NCBI GenBank assembly: GCA_030686115.1
Contig: CP131612.1
Span: 930,001 to 994,000 of the forward strand
Length of the DNA: 64,000 bases
Direction of reading: 5' to 3'
Source of the DNA: Psychrobacter cibarius
Lineage (GTDB): Bacteria; Pseudomonadota; Gammaproteobacteria; Pseudomonadales; Moraxellaceae
Shown here in pieces: positions 27,973 to 39,300 of the stretch. The translations under genes and the position numbers were made by a program. Position 1 is the first letter of the stretch, and every line of letters begins with the position of its first letter. The notes below the pieces were generated by a model. It saw only the letters and a program-made list of their open reading frames with translations. It searched no databases and was not told the origin of the DNA.

Positions 27973-29325
27973 ATGGCTATTAATAAACAAGAACATGCAC
28001 AGTGGAGCTCAAGTTTTGGCTTCGTATTGGCAGCGGTTGGTTCAGCAGTTGGTTTGGGAAACATATGGAAGTTTCCTTATATGGTCGGTGAAAGCGGTGG
28101 TTCAGCTTTCGTTATCGCTTATTTATTCTGTATCGCGCTGGTAGGTTTTCCGATTCTAGTCGCTGAATGGCTGATTGGTCGCCGTGGGCAAAAGAACCCA
28201 GTCAACACTTTTGCGGATGTTGCAGCAAGTGAAGGTAAGTCGCGCAGTTGGGGCGTCATTGGCGCGTCAGGTATTTTAGGTGGTTTCTTAATTCTATCGT
28301 TTTATAGTGTGATTGGTGGTTGGGCACTCAACTATATTACTAAAGCAGGTACAGGCAGTTTTATTGGTCAAGACAGTGATTCTATTGCTGCGACCTTTGA
28401 TGCTATGTTGGCTTCAGCAGGGACGTTGACGATTTGGCATACCGTGTTTATGGCTATTACTGCTTTGATTGTCGGTATTGGTGTGACCAAAGGTATCGAA
28501 ACTACGGCTAAAGTTTTAATGCCACTACTCGGCGTGATTTTGTTCGTCATCGTTGGTTATAACATGATTAATGGTGGTTTTGGCGAAGCAGTGGCTTATC
28601 TATTTACACCAGATCTTAGCAAGTTGACTGGCGATGTGATGCTTGCAGCATTGGGTCATGCCTTCTTCACTCTATCTATTGGTATGGGTATTATGATTGC
28701 TTATGGCTCATATTTGGGTCGTGAAGTGAACTTACTAAAAACTGCCCGTACTGTTGTGATTTTAGATACGGTTATTGCTTTGGCTGCTGGTCTAGCAATC
28801 TTCCCAATCATCTTTAGCAATGGTCTAGACCCTGCTTCAGGTCCTGGTCTTATCTTTGTCAGCTTACCGATCGCTTTTGGTAGCATGGGCGCAGGAACGA
28901 TCATTGGTACATTGTTCTTCTTACTTATTACTTTTGCTGCTATTACCTCATCAATCTCATTGCTTGAGCCAACCGTTGAGTTTTTAGAAGAACGTACACC
29001 GATGAGTCGTACGGTATCAACCATCGTTGCCAGTACGGTGATTTGGCTATTAGGCGTTGCAGCACTACTATCATTTAACCTATGGTCTGACTTTACTATC
29101 ATGGGTAATGGCATCTTTGATGCATTGGATAAAATTACCAGTAAATTCCTTCTCCCGCTAACTGGTCTTGCTGCAATTATTTTCGTTGGTTGGCAAATGG
29201 ATCAACGCAGTATTCAGCAAGAGCTTGGTCTGTCTAATGGTGCATGGCAATTATGGCAAATCGTTGCTAAGTTTGTAGCACCAATTGCCGTGATCGTGGT
29301 ATTTGTAACCTCGTTAATGGGCTAG
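27973..29325 (+). CDS. Sodium-dependent transporter of the NSS (SNF) family
   Basis: An inner-membrane symporter of the LeuT/MhsT family taking up amino acids or related solutes with sodium. The 450-residue product has about eleven or twelve helices. The first contains the unwound signature VGSAVGLGNIWKFPYM with ESGGSAFV, which form the sodium and substrate sites; GHAFFTLSIGMGIMIAYGSY is the conserved helix 6 region (cited in part: FFTLSIGMG). AGGACGG lies five bases before the ATG. The substrate cannot be assigned. Confidence 0.92.
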   Translation: MAINKQEHAQWSSSFGFVLAAVGSAVGLGNIWKFPYMVGESGGSAFVIAYLFCIALVGFPILVAEWLIGRRGQKNPVNTFADVAASEGKSRSWGVIGASGILGGFLILSFYSVIGGWALNYITKAGTGSFIGQDSDSIAATFDAMLASAGTLTIWHTVFMAITALIVGIGVTKGIETTAKVLMPLLGVILFVIVGYNMINGGFGEAVAYLFTPDLSKLTGDVMLAALGHAFFTLSIGMGIMIAYGSYLGREVNLLKTARTVVILDTVIALAAGLAIFPIIFSNGLDPASGPGLIFVSLPIAFGSMGAGTIIGTLFFLLITFAAITSSISLLEPTVEFLEERTPMSRTVSTIVASTVIWLLGVAALLSFNLWSDFTIMGNGIFDALDKITSKFLLPLTGLAAIIFVGWQMDQRSIQQELGLSNGAWQLWQIVAKFVAPIAVIVVFVTSLMG

Positions 29326-29360
29326 TACTGATTAACTAGAAATAATACAAGCGATACACT

Positions 29361-29394
29361 AAAAAGGGCTTAAGATAATTCTTAAGCCCTTTTT
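29361..29394. terminator. Bidirectional terminator between the NSS transporter and tgt
   Basis: AAAAAGGGCTTAAG (29361-29374) and CTTAAGCCCTTTTT (29381-29394) pair perfectly over 14 bp with a 6-base loop and have T runs on both strands, suited to the two convergent genes. Confidence 0.93.
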
Positions 29395-29421
29395 ATAGGT
29401 ATGACAATTGCAAAAATATGA

Positions 29422-30606
<1,185 letters not shown>

Positions 30607-30809
30607 CTAATTATAGCATTGTTAGCAGTTTTTTTGGACATGGATGTTTATGAGGTATTGATATATCTGACAAATATGTCTTTTGGTTAATAGTATTTTG
30701 TCATAACTAAAAGACACAGACAGTGCTTATGAGTAATTGGTAAAGTAGAAATCATAATGGCGAGACAGTAACCATTGCTAAGCGATGTTTTAACTGCTGG
30801 AGATATCCT

Positions 30810-31460
30810 ATGAAAAAGGCAACCTACTTATTATTAAGTGGTTCATTATTAACCTCAGGAGCAGCTATGGCGACCGAAGAGCCGAATTATACAGTGTTGT
30901 CGCAAATGGATGACTTTGAGCTGCGTCGTTACGATAAGCAGCTAGTGGCACAAACGTTGGTAAGTGGTGACCAAGACTCAGCGAGTCGCGAAGGGTTTAA
31001 AGTGTTAGCCGACTATATATTTGGCAATAATACAGCGCCAACTGGCGGCAGTAGTAAAATTAGCATGACTGCGCCCGTTACAATGCAGCCTAATAACAAA
31101 AAGAGTGATAGCGAATCACAGAAAATTGCGATGACAGCACCAGTAAGCATGCAGCAAGACAATGGTAAGTGGCGTGTACAATTTACTATGCCCAGTCAAT
31201 ACACGATGCAAACACTGCCAAAGCCTAATAATCTAAACATCACGATTACCGAGGTGCCAGCACAGACGTACGGTGTGATTAAGTTTTCAGGGTTGGCAGG
31301 CAGTAAAAAAGTAGCGACTAAAACGGAAGAGCTACAATCTTGGATGCAAACCCAAAATTTGACTATAACGGGCGAGCCTGAACTGGCACGTTATAATCCG
31401 CCTTGGACGCTGCCTTTTTTGCGCCGTAATGAAGTGATGATTGCTTACAAGCCAAAGTAA
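30810..31460 (+). CDS. Periplasmic SOUL heme-binding family protein
   Basis: A 216-residue protein with a clear signal peptide (about 1-21, ending AAMA) and a SOUL domain: YTVLSQMDDFELRRYDKQLVA, then two repeats of the form KISMTAPV/KIAMTAPVSMQ and a C-terminal ARYNPPWTLPFLRRNEV. Family members bind heme or tetrapyrroles; a role here is unproven. GGAGAT lies seven bases before the ATG. It stands alone, with a shared terminator against asd. Confidence 0.88.
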   Translation: MKKATYLLLSGSLLTSGAAMATEEPNYTVLSQMDDFELRRYDKQLVAQTLVSGDQDSASREGFKVLADYIFGNNTAPTGGSSKISMTAPVTMQPNNKKSDSESQKIAMTAPVSMQQDNGKWRVQFTMPSQYTMQTLPKPNNLNITITEVPAQTYGVIKFSGLAGSKKVATKTEELQSWMQTQNLTITGEPELARYNPPWTLPFLRRNEVMIAYKPK

Positions 31461-31570
31461 TACTAGCCTCAAAGCATAAGATGAGCGGTGTCACATTTGC
31501 TGAGCTTATTATAAGTAGTGTTTGCATCTGTTTGCCGTGCTATTCAAATTTTTGGAAATGATATGCCCAT

Positions 31571-31598
31571 AAAAAAGACAGCAAATGCTGTCTTTTTT
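31571..31598. terminator. Bidirectional terminator between the SOUL gene and asd
   Basis: AAAAAAGACAGCA (31571-31583) and TGCTGTCTTTTTT (31586-31598) form a stem with T runs on both strands. Confidence 0.92.
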
Positions 31599-31623
31599 GT
31601 ACTGACTTTTTAAGAAAATAAAC

Positions 31624-32757
31624 TTAGTCTTTTTGCTCACGGATGATATTCAGCATACGACGTAGCGGCTCGGCTGCGCCCCATAATAGTTGATCACCAA
31701 CGGTAAATGCGCCTAGATACTCAGGGCCCATATTGAGCTTACGCAAGCGACCTAGTGCAACTGTCAATGTACCAGTCACGGCTACTGGCGTTAAACGGTT
31801 CATAGTCGCTTCTTTGTCGTCTTCGACCAAGTCCAACCACTCATTGCCGCTGTTTTTAAGTGCTGCTTCGATTTCTTCTAGCGGAATGTCTTTTTTGAGC
31901 TTGATGGTAAGGCCTTGCGCATGACAGCGCATCGCGCCAACGCGGACACACATGCCATCGATAGCAATCTTATCAGCTTCTGCGTTACCAAGGATTTTAT
32001 TGGTTTCGACGCCGCCTTTCCATTCTTCCTTGGATTGCTTGTTTTCTAACTGAACATCGATATAGGGGATCAAGCTACCTGCTAGTGGCACACCAAAGTA
32101 TTGCTTAGGAAAATCATCTGAGCGCTGAGTCTGAGCGATTTTTTTATCAATCTCAAGGATGGCGCTGGCAGGATCAGCCAATTCGTCTTTGACCGCATCG
32201 TGTAGCACGCCCATGCCAGCGATTAATTCGCGCATGTTGTTAGCACCAGAACCACTAGCAGCCTGATAAGTCATGGCGCTGACCCATTCTACCCAGCCTT
32301 TATTAAACAGCTCACCAATCGCCATGAGCATCAATGACACGGTACAGTTACCACCGATAAAGTCTTTTTTGCCATTGGCTAGGGCGCTGTCAATAACGGC
32401 GCGATTGACTGGATCGAGAATGATGATGCTGTCATCTTCCATTCGCAAGGTGCTTGCCGCATCAATCCAGTAGCCATTCCAGCCACTATCACGTAGTGGT
32501 TGATGGACTTGCGAGGTATAGTCGCCGCCTTGGCAGGTAATGATGACATCACAAGCTGCTAGCGCGTCAATATCATGAGCATCTTTTAATTGGCCGGTAT
32601 GAATACCATCAAGGCTTGGGGCATCACCACCTGCGTTGCTGGTTGAGAAAAACACGGGTGTAATACCGTCAAAGTCTTTTTCCTCAGTCATACGTTGTAT
32701 TAATACTGAACCGACCATGCCGCGCCAGCCTACCAAGCCTACTGTTAAATTACTCAT
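31624..32757 (-). CDS. asd: Aspartate-semialdehyde dehydrogenase
   Basis: Reduces aspartyl phosphate to the semialdehyde with NADPH, feeding lysine/diaminopimelate, threonine and methionine synthesis. The 377-residue product has the dinucleotide loop [14 protein letters not shown], the catalytic cysteine in GGNCTVSLM, and the substrate-binding [12 protein letters not shown] start at ATG 32757 because AAGGA lies nine bases upstream; a TTG three codons earlier is too close to that site. It is the Gram-negative form. Confidence 0.95.
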   Translation of the reverse strand: MSNLTVGLVGWRGMVGSVLIQRMTEEKDFDGITPVFFSTSNAGGDAPSLDGIHTGQLKDAHDIDALAACDVIITCQGGDYTSQVHQPLRDSGWNGYWIDAASTLRMEDDSIIILDPVNRAVIDSALANGKKDFIGGNCTVSLMLMAIGELFNKGWVEWVSAMTYQAASGSGANNMRELIAGMGVLHDAVKDELADPASAILEIDKKIAQTQRSDDFPKQYFGVPLAGSLIPYIDVQLENKQSKEEWKGGVETNKILGNAEADKIAIDGMCVRVGAMRCHAQGLTIKLKKDIPLEEIEAALKNSGNEWLDLVEDDKEATMNRLTPVAVTGTLTVALGRLRKLNMGPEYLGAFTVGDQLLWGAAEPLRRMLNIIREQKD

Positions 32758-33140
32758 GAAACTCAATCCTTTTTACCATAAATTGTTGCATTGCCAGCCG
32801 ATAACAATGCCGTGAATAGCCATAAAAAGCAAGGCGTTTTGGCCATTTTTAGGGGTTTTTCATACACTATTAATGATGTTCAGTATAACTTTAAGTTATC
32901 AATCTAATGGCGATAGTGGCGATGTTTCACTCGCCACAAGTAGATAGCCCTAAAAATAAAGTTTGTCCGTAGTACTCGTTATGGTGGGCGAATTAAAAGT
33001 GTAATGTTTTATAGCGGTTAACGAATAATCCATGCTCATTAGTAGGCGATAACCTTCTGAAATGCTAAAGTAAACAGCTAACGTCAGTTCAGTTAAAACC
33101 ATGGCGATATTCATCATTTAATAGACGGCTAATACATACT
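32758..33140. other. Intergenic region asd / EEP gene (divergent)
   Basis: 383 bases between divergent genes. I see no coding signal and no clear hairpin. It must hold the promoters of both genes, but I could not pick a convincing -35/-10 pair. Confidence 0.4.
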
Positions 33141-34265
33141 ATGGATCTCTCACTATTATATTACAGCATACAGTGGCTAGCAGGGTTCATCGCATTTGTG
33201 ACGATTTGGGGCTGGATACCACTGGATAATTGGTGGGTGCGCGGTGTTGAATTTCCGCGTATTCAGATCATGGTGTTGGGTGTCATCGCTTGGATTGGTA
33301 TGCTGATTTTTTGGTCAGAGTGGCAGCTGGGACAGTGGCTGTTATTTACCGTCTTAAGCATTACGTTAGCCTTTCAGCTTAGGATGGTATTGCCTTATAC
33401 CAAGCTATGGAAAAAAGAAGTTCAAAAGGCAAAAGACAAGCCAGAAGGGCAGGCGCATCAACTAAAAATAATGGTATCAAATGTATTAACGCCCAATGAT
33501 GACACCCAAAAATTGGTGGATTTGGTGAAGCAAAGACAGCCTGATATTTTAATTACGCTAGAGAGTGATGAAAAATGGGAAAAAGCGCTGCATCAAATCG
33601 AGGCTGATTATCCTTACACCGTAAAAGTGCCACTAGACAATCTGTATGGGATGCATCTTTATTCTAAGCTTGAGTTGATTGATCCTGAAGTTAAGTACTT
33701 GATGATTGATGACATACCTTCTATTCATGCCCAACTGCGCCTGCAAAGTGGTCGCGTGATTTGGTTGTATTGCTTGCATCCCATGCCGCCGAGTCCGACG
33801 GAAGCGGATAAGTCTACTACCCGCGATGCTGAGCTATTGATGGTTGGCAAGCACATCAAAGAAAACAAGCAAACGGCGATATTGGCAGGCGACCTCAATG
33901 ATGTAGCATGGTCAAAGACCACGCGACGCTTTCAACGTATCTCAGGATTGTTGGATCCGCGTATTGGTCGACATTTTATCAATACGTTTCATGTCAGCTA
34001 TCCATTTTTACGTTGGGCGCTGGATCATATTTTCCATAGTGCTTGCTTTACGGTGGTAGATATTCGGCGTATGCCGTCGATAGGTTCGGATCACTTTCCT
34101 GTTATGACGACTTTACAATACGAACCAGAAGAGGAGAGCAATCAAGCGCAAAATGCCCCTACTGCAGAAGCGGAAGATATAAAAGAGACTGATAATAAAA
34201 TAGTAGAAGGTAAAAAAGAAGGTGAAAAAGTCTCAAAGGAACATGCAGAAGAGCAGAGAAGTTAG
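33141..34265 (+). CDS. Membrane-anchored endonuclease/exonuclease/phosphatase family protein
   Basis: A 374-residue protein. About three N-terminal membrane helices (residues 5-85) anchor an EEP domain (about 105-330) with the order KIMVSNVLTPND, DILITLESDEKW, LAGDLNDVAWS and GSDHFPVMTTL, containing the metal-binding Asn, Glu, Asp and the terminal Asp-His. Such proteins hydrolyse phosphodiesters or phosphate esters; the substrate is unknown. The last 40 residues are a Glu/Lys-rich charged tail. The start lacks an obvious ribosome site. Confidence 0.82.
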   Translation: MDLSLLYYSIQWLAGFIAFVTIWGWIPLDNWWVRGVEFPRIQIMVLGVIAWIGMLIFWSEWQLGQWLLFTVLSITLAFQLRMVLPYTKLWKKEVQKAKDKPEGQAHQLKIMVSNVLTPNDDTQKLVDLVKQRQPDILITLESDEKWEKALHQIEADYPYTVKVPLDNLYGMHLYSKLELIDPEVKYLMIDDIPSIHAQLRLQSGRVIWLYCLHPMPPSPTEADKSTTRDAELLMVGKHIKENKQTAILAGDLNDVAWSKTTRRFQRISGLLDPRIGRHFINTFHVSYPFLRWALDHIFHSACFTVVDIRRMPSIGSDHFPVMTTLQYEPEEESNQAQNAPTAEAEDIKETDNKIVEGKKEGEKVSKEHAEEQRS

Positions 34266-34534
34266 GGTTGATAGCCTGCCATTACTATAGCCATCGTATG
34301 ATGCAATGTTAAAAGAGGCTGTAAGCATATGCTTACGTTAAATAAGGTCTTTAGCGTCTAGTCGCATTAAACTGATTACCCTACAATACCTGCATCAACA
34401 CAAGGATACGCATGGATGCAGTGTTGAGACAGTATCAATAAAAGCACAGGTCAGCCCGCTGTCTTATAGGATACTGTTTATGACTTAGGATGAGTCAGCA
34501 TGGAAGAAATAATAACAACAATATGAAGCGCCAT

Positions 34535-34574
34535 AGCCCCGAACCAATCGCCCTAGGTTCGGGGCTTTTCTTTG
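34535..34574 (+). terminator. Rho-independent terminator in the EEP-surA gap
   Basis: AGCCCCGAACC (34535-34545) and GGTTCGGGGCT (34556-34566) pair perfectly over 11 GC-rich bases with a 10-base loop and run into TTTCTTTG. It lies 270 bases after the EEP stop codon. Confidence 0.88.
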
Positions 34575-34683
34575 TGTGCGTAATGCTTACATTTATTTTA
34601 TTTGATGTTTTTGTATTTGGATATGCTGCAATATATTTGAGATGACCTTCTGATTATTTTTAGCGCATAAATGAACGTCAATA

Positions 34684-34718
34684 AAAAAAGGGTACATGCA
34701 TTAGCATATACCCTTTTT
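34684..34718 (-). terminator. Terminator after surA
   Basis: On the minus strand AAAAAGGGTATA and TACCCTTTTTTT pair around a loop rich in TGCATTAGCAT-type self-complementary sequence, giving a T run downstream of surA. Confidence 0.85.
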
Positions 34719-34760
34719 GACAAAGCATTATTAGATTTGACTTATCGATGCCTGTATCAG

Positions 34761-36164
34761 TTAGCCAAGTACTTGGATGTAAGCACCTGCGCGTAGCTCT
34801 TGTAGCCAGTCTTCTTTGGCTTGCGGTGCTAAGCGCTGATAAAGTGCTTGACGTGCCATGTTGCGACGATATTGATCGCTAACATCTTGTTGGCGTTTGC
34901 CTTCTATTTTCAAGATATGCCAGCCAAACTGGGTTTTGAAAGGAGCAGAGTAGTCACCAACCGCCGTGTTTTTCATCATGGCTTCGAATGGACCAATCAT
35001 GTCTTCTTCACTCACCCAATCAAGATCGCCACCGCGGCCAGCGGAACCGGGATCATCTGAATAGGTCGATGCTAAACCAGCAAAATCAGCGCCGCTGCGT
35101 AACTGTTCATACAAATCATTAATCTTTTGCTCAGCAAGCGCATCTGTCTGTAGCTCATCAACTTTTACCAATATGTGACGAGTACGCCACTGCGGTATCA
35201 GCATAGTGTCGCTGGCTTTTTTGTCAGCAAGTTTGATGATATCGATACCTTCAGGCGTTATTAATGGTGCGCTGACCGCGCCAACCTCAAGTTTGGTAAT
35301 TTCACTTGATAGCTCTGTAGGTAGAGAAGCGGCTTTATGAAAGCCCATATCGCCACCTTGTAGCGGAATAGGATAGTTGCCTTGGCTAGCAGCGACCGCT
35401 TCAGCGACATCAACGTTTGGTGCAAGCAGGCGAGTACGCAGAGCTTCTGCTACCTTTAACGCCTCATTGCGTTGGGCTTCTGATAGTCGGCTGTAGTCAT
35501 CCATGTAAGGCACTCGTACATGAATCGTTTGATACTCACTCTGGTTTAAGCGCTTGGCTTCAGGCGAGGCTAAAAATGCATCAATATCCTGTTCGCTAAT
35601 GCGCACGCGGTTACCGATTTGGCGCTGTTGCAAGGCTTGAATGGCTGCGTCTTCGATTAATTGCGCACGTAGCGCCGCATAGCTACCAGGTTTTGCTGCG
35701 TCCAAACGCTGTTGCAAAGCTGAGATGCTCGTCAGCCCTTCTGCTTGAGCAATTTGACTAAGGCGTTGATTAATAGCCGCTTCATCAGGGTTTAAACCGA
35801 CGCGCTTGACCATAGATAGTTGTAACTCACGCAATATGAGCGCATTTAACACCTCAGACTGTAGTTGTGCTGAGTTTGCTATTGGTTCACCTGCTGCTTG
35901 TGCACGTGCTTGTGCTTGAGTGATAGCATCGATCAAATCACTCTTTAAGATAGCATTTTCATTGACTAAAGCAATAATACCGTCGGTGCTATTGGCTGGC
36001 GTCAAACGATTGACGTTATTCTGCGCGGTCACGGCATTTGCTTGAGGCGTTTGTGATTTTGCAGGTTTAACGGTGGCAGCTTGGGCGCTCAATGTAAGCG
36101 CAAGGCTGGCACTCATAGATAGCAATACAGCACGGCTGGTTTGACGTAAAGAAAAAAATCTCAT
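34761..36164 (-). CDS. surA: Periplasmic chaperone and peptidyl-prolyl isomerase SurA
   Basis: Escorts unfolded outer-membrane proteins, including LptD, to BamA. From ATG 36164, which has GAGGAG four bases upstream, the product has 467 residues: a signal peptide (ending SAQA), a polar spacer, the chaperone N domain, a degenerate first parvulin domain (about 220-320) and a typical second one (about 325-430: WRTRHILVK, GGDLDWVS, FGWHILKIEGKR). Longer in-frame starts at 36176 and 36185 lack a ribosome site. It is downstream of lptD and probably cotranscribed. Confidence 0.93.
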   Translation of the reverse strand: MRFFSLRQTSRAVLLSMSASLALTLSAQAATVKPAKSQTPQANAVTAQNNVNRLTPANSTDGIIALVNENAILKSDLIDAITQAQARAQAAGEPIANSAQLQSEVLNALILRELQLSMVKRVGLNPDEAAINQRLSQIAQAEGLTSISALQQRLDAAKPGSYAALRAQLIEDAAIQALQQRQIGNRVRISEQDIDAFLASPEAKRLNQSEYQTIHVRVPYMDDYSRLSEAQRNEALKVAEALRTRLLAPNVDVAEAVAASQGNYPIPLQGGDMGFHKAASLPTELSSEITKLEVGAVSAPLITPEGIDIIKLADKKASDTMLIPQWRTRHILVKVDELQTDALAEQKINDLYEQLRSGADFAGLASTYSDDPGSAGRGGDLDWVSEEDMIGPFEAMMKNTAVGDYSAPFKTQFGWHILKIEGKRQQDVSDQYRRNMARQALYQRLAPQAKEDWLQELRAGAYIQVLG

Positions 36165-36314
36165 GATGCTCCTCATCAATGTCATCGCATCGGATGGTAG
36201 TTGGTCAACGCTGTTTAATACTTTTAACAGTCAAATATTAGGCAGCGTTGACCATAATAGGGTTACAAACTGGGTTATGAAATACATAGCAAAAATATTT
36301 ATACAAGCACGGTC

Positions 36315-39300
36315 TTAATCTTTCCAAGCAGTCTGGACAGGTTCAAAGCCCAAGATTTTATCAGAGAGTAAGCGAGTCAGGCGGCTGCTACCACTACCCA
36401 AACCATTCAATCTAATCTCTGCCATAATAGCTTGCGTTGGTTTGTCTTTGACATTTAAGTCATTATAGTAACGACGACCATAAACTGCAAAACCAAAGCA
36501 GCAATCTTCGTAATCAACGCCGACCAACGAATCAAGAACTTTATCACGATTGTAATCGTATTGACCTTGAGCCAAGATTCGCCAGCTGTTATTGATTGGA
36601 AAGACAGCCGATGCGGTAAAAGCAGAGAGTGGCAGCTGATCGGTGTTTTCATCACGTTGACGTTTGACAAATCCAACATTAAACAAGCTGTTGTCAGACG
36701 GCTGATAACGCAGCTCAGTCGTAATATAATTTAAATCATAATCATTGGTCAGTGCGCCACTAACATCAACCCAAAAGTTGTTGTAAGGCTGCGTGCTGGT
36801 ATCCCAAACCATCCCTGAAGATGAAGAGGTGAAGACAGGTTGCTGATCATCAAGCGTAACACGTCCATTATCGATATAAAACTGCTCTGCAATGCTACCA
36901 TCAAAACGTGTCACACCCGTTGCGTCGATGTAACGATAATTGATACCAGGAGTAATTGAATGCAAATCTTGCAAGCGGTCATGCCCTAAGAACCAACTGT
37001 CAGAAAACAGCTGTTCATAGTTAATAGAGGCAATACGCGTATTAAAGTTCGGAATATCGTTTTGGTCTTCATATGGCGAGTAGGTGTATTTCAATCGCGG
37101 GCTTAGCAAGCGATAGCCACCCATGGTATCGTCGAATGCGCCAAAAGGCGAGCCTGCTTGATAGAAATTCAGACCTGCATCAATACTGGCTTGCGGTACA
37201 AATACCGACTGGCTACCGTCTTTATCACTCAACTGGTTGTCGGCTAAGCTATCCTCATCATAAGAGGTATAGAGATGTTGTAAGCTCAGTTTGGGCTTGA
37301 TATAACCCCAAGATTTTTCCATTGGATAAACGGCGCTGAGTTTATTATAAATTCGCCCGCCACTTTTTTCATTCTCAGAGCCATCGTCGATGGATTTTTT
37401 GAAATAAGCGGAATCGTGTACACCAGTGATATCGAAGCTCTTCGCCCAAGGCAGTCGATAATCGAGCTTGAGCTGCGGCAATCTTGAATAAGGTTTATCT
37501 TTGTCTTCTAAGGGTTTACCATTACTGGTAAAAGCGTCTAGAGTTTGAAAGGTTTCTACCTTCAATTCACCATCAACATAGTCATTATAATAATTGACAC
37601 GCGCACGGCGTGGTAAGTTTATGGTGCTGTCTGATAGACCCAGTGTGTCAAAATCATTGAGGTAGTCTGAATCTGACACATAGCTGTATTTTGCATCACC
37701 GCTTAAGCGTGGAATGCTCTTAGATGACCAATAATGATCATAAAAGAAGCTAGAGCGGTCTTCGTCATTGTACTCTTTGTCATTAGGCAAATATGAACCA
37801 TTAAAAATACCTTCGCCGTAACTTTCGGTCAGATAGCGAAACTCGCCTGACACCATAGGATTACGATCGGTATAAATATGGGTATTGAGCGTGGCATCAT
37901 AATTGGGTGCCAAATTGAAATAGTAGGGTATATCAACCTCAAGACCGCTTTCACTACTGATACTGGCATTCGGCAATAAAAAACCACTGGTGCGACGATT
38001 ATCAATCGGAAAGTTGAAGTAAGGCAAATAGAACACAGGCACATCAGCGATACGGAAAGTAGTATTATAGGCTTCGCCGCGACCTGTATCGGTATCCAAA
38101 TCAATGCTTTTGGCATCAAACTGCCATTTACGATTGGTTGGTGGACAGGTACTAAACATGACATCATCTAGCTCATATTGACTGTCATTCGGTCTGTTCA
38201 AGCGCTTGGCATAACCATGAGCTTGCAGTTCTACACTAGCAAAAGCCACATCATTGGCTGTCGACTGTCCAGTTTCAGTATTATAATTTAAGCTATCGGC
38301 GACCCCAATAAGCCCGCCTTTTGATGCTTTTTCAGTGAAATTGGCTTGGGAATTATTCGATGAGCGGTTTGGCGCATTGCTATCTAGTGCGTTGTTGCGT
38401 GATACTTGCTGACCTGTCGCTTGGTCAGTAAACATGACTTTACCTTGAGCGGCGGCTACGCCATTGCTCAAATCTAACAAGACTTTTTCTGCTTCTATCT
38501 GCTGGGTACCCTGATTGATGATGACATTGCCCGACAGCTCTGCATAGTCGACATTGTCGTAATAACCATAATCTGATTCTGAAAACAGCGGCGCTTGATT
38601 ATTCGGGAGACCATTTAAGTTTGGCGCAGGCTGTCCATTGGTTGCTCCCGCCTCATTGACCGCGCGTTGATAGTTGGGGTTGCTCTTTGGATAAACCCAT
38701 TGACCTTCGCAGCGTTGGGCGCTATCTACGGCATTCGGTAATAACTGTAAGTTTTTACCCACTTTTGGAATGGTTTGCGGGGTAGGTGTTAGCTCGTTTT
38801 GAATGATATCTTGGTTAGCATTATCACTATTGTTTAACGTTGAGGCATCTGTATCAGGTGTCAGCTCATAAAACTCTGCTAAACGCAGCAGACTATCTTG
38901 AATACTTTCATCACTCACATCAACTTTACCAGTCTTCTGTGCGGCTTTAGGTGCAGTGGTTTCAGTAAGCTGAGCAGTGCTATTGTTTTGAGTGGTCGAA
39001 ATCGTATCTGCTGCTGGTACAAAACCTTGATCATCACTCTCATTAATGGCGGTAATTTCTAGAGGGCGGTTGTCTAAGGGACTTTCATTAATAGCATTCT
39101 CATTAGAGATGCTGTCGTTGAAGGTGTTTTCACTAAAGGTGCTTTCATTAAAAGTATTGTCAAAACTACTGTCTGACGCATTGTTATCAGTAGCAGCCTT
39201 TTGAGACGCATTACGCTGAAAGTCAGTCTTTTGATTATTGCTATTTTGATAGCGGATATCATTATAGTCGCTGTCTTTTTGGACGCTACTGCGATTGGCA

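Larger units (their letters stand above)
34266..34760 (+). ncRNA. Structured intergenic region; candidate small RNA or micro-ORF transcript ending in a terminator
   Basis: No long reading frame is present. GTAAGCATATGCTTAC (34321-34336) is a 16-bp palindrome. Further on are CTGCATC/GATGCAG and ACAGTATC/GATACTGT pairings, two 8-codon frames each with a ribosome site (AAGGA before MDAVLRQYQ at about 34412; AGGA before MEEIITTI at about 34500), and a strong terminator at 34535-34574. It could equally be the 3' region of the EEP mRNA. Expression is inferred, not shown. Confidence 0.35.

Noticed and set aside
27875..28144. 89-codon plus-strand frame overlapping the NSS transporter start
   Set aside because: It is in another frame of the transporter gene, and the transporter has the ribosome site and conserved first helix.
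34684..34718. Mobile palindrome
   Set aside because: It has a T run on the minus strand directly after surA and is explained as a terminator.
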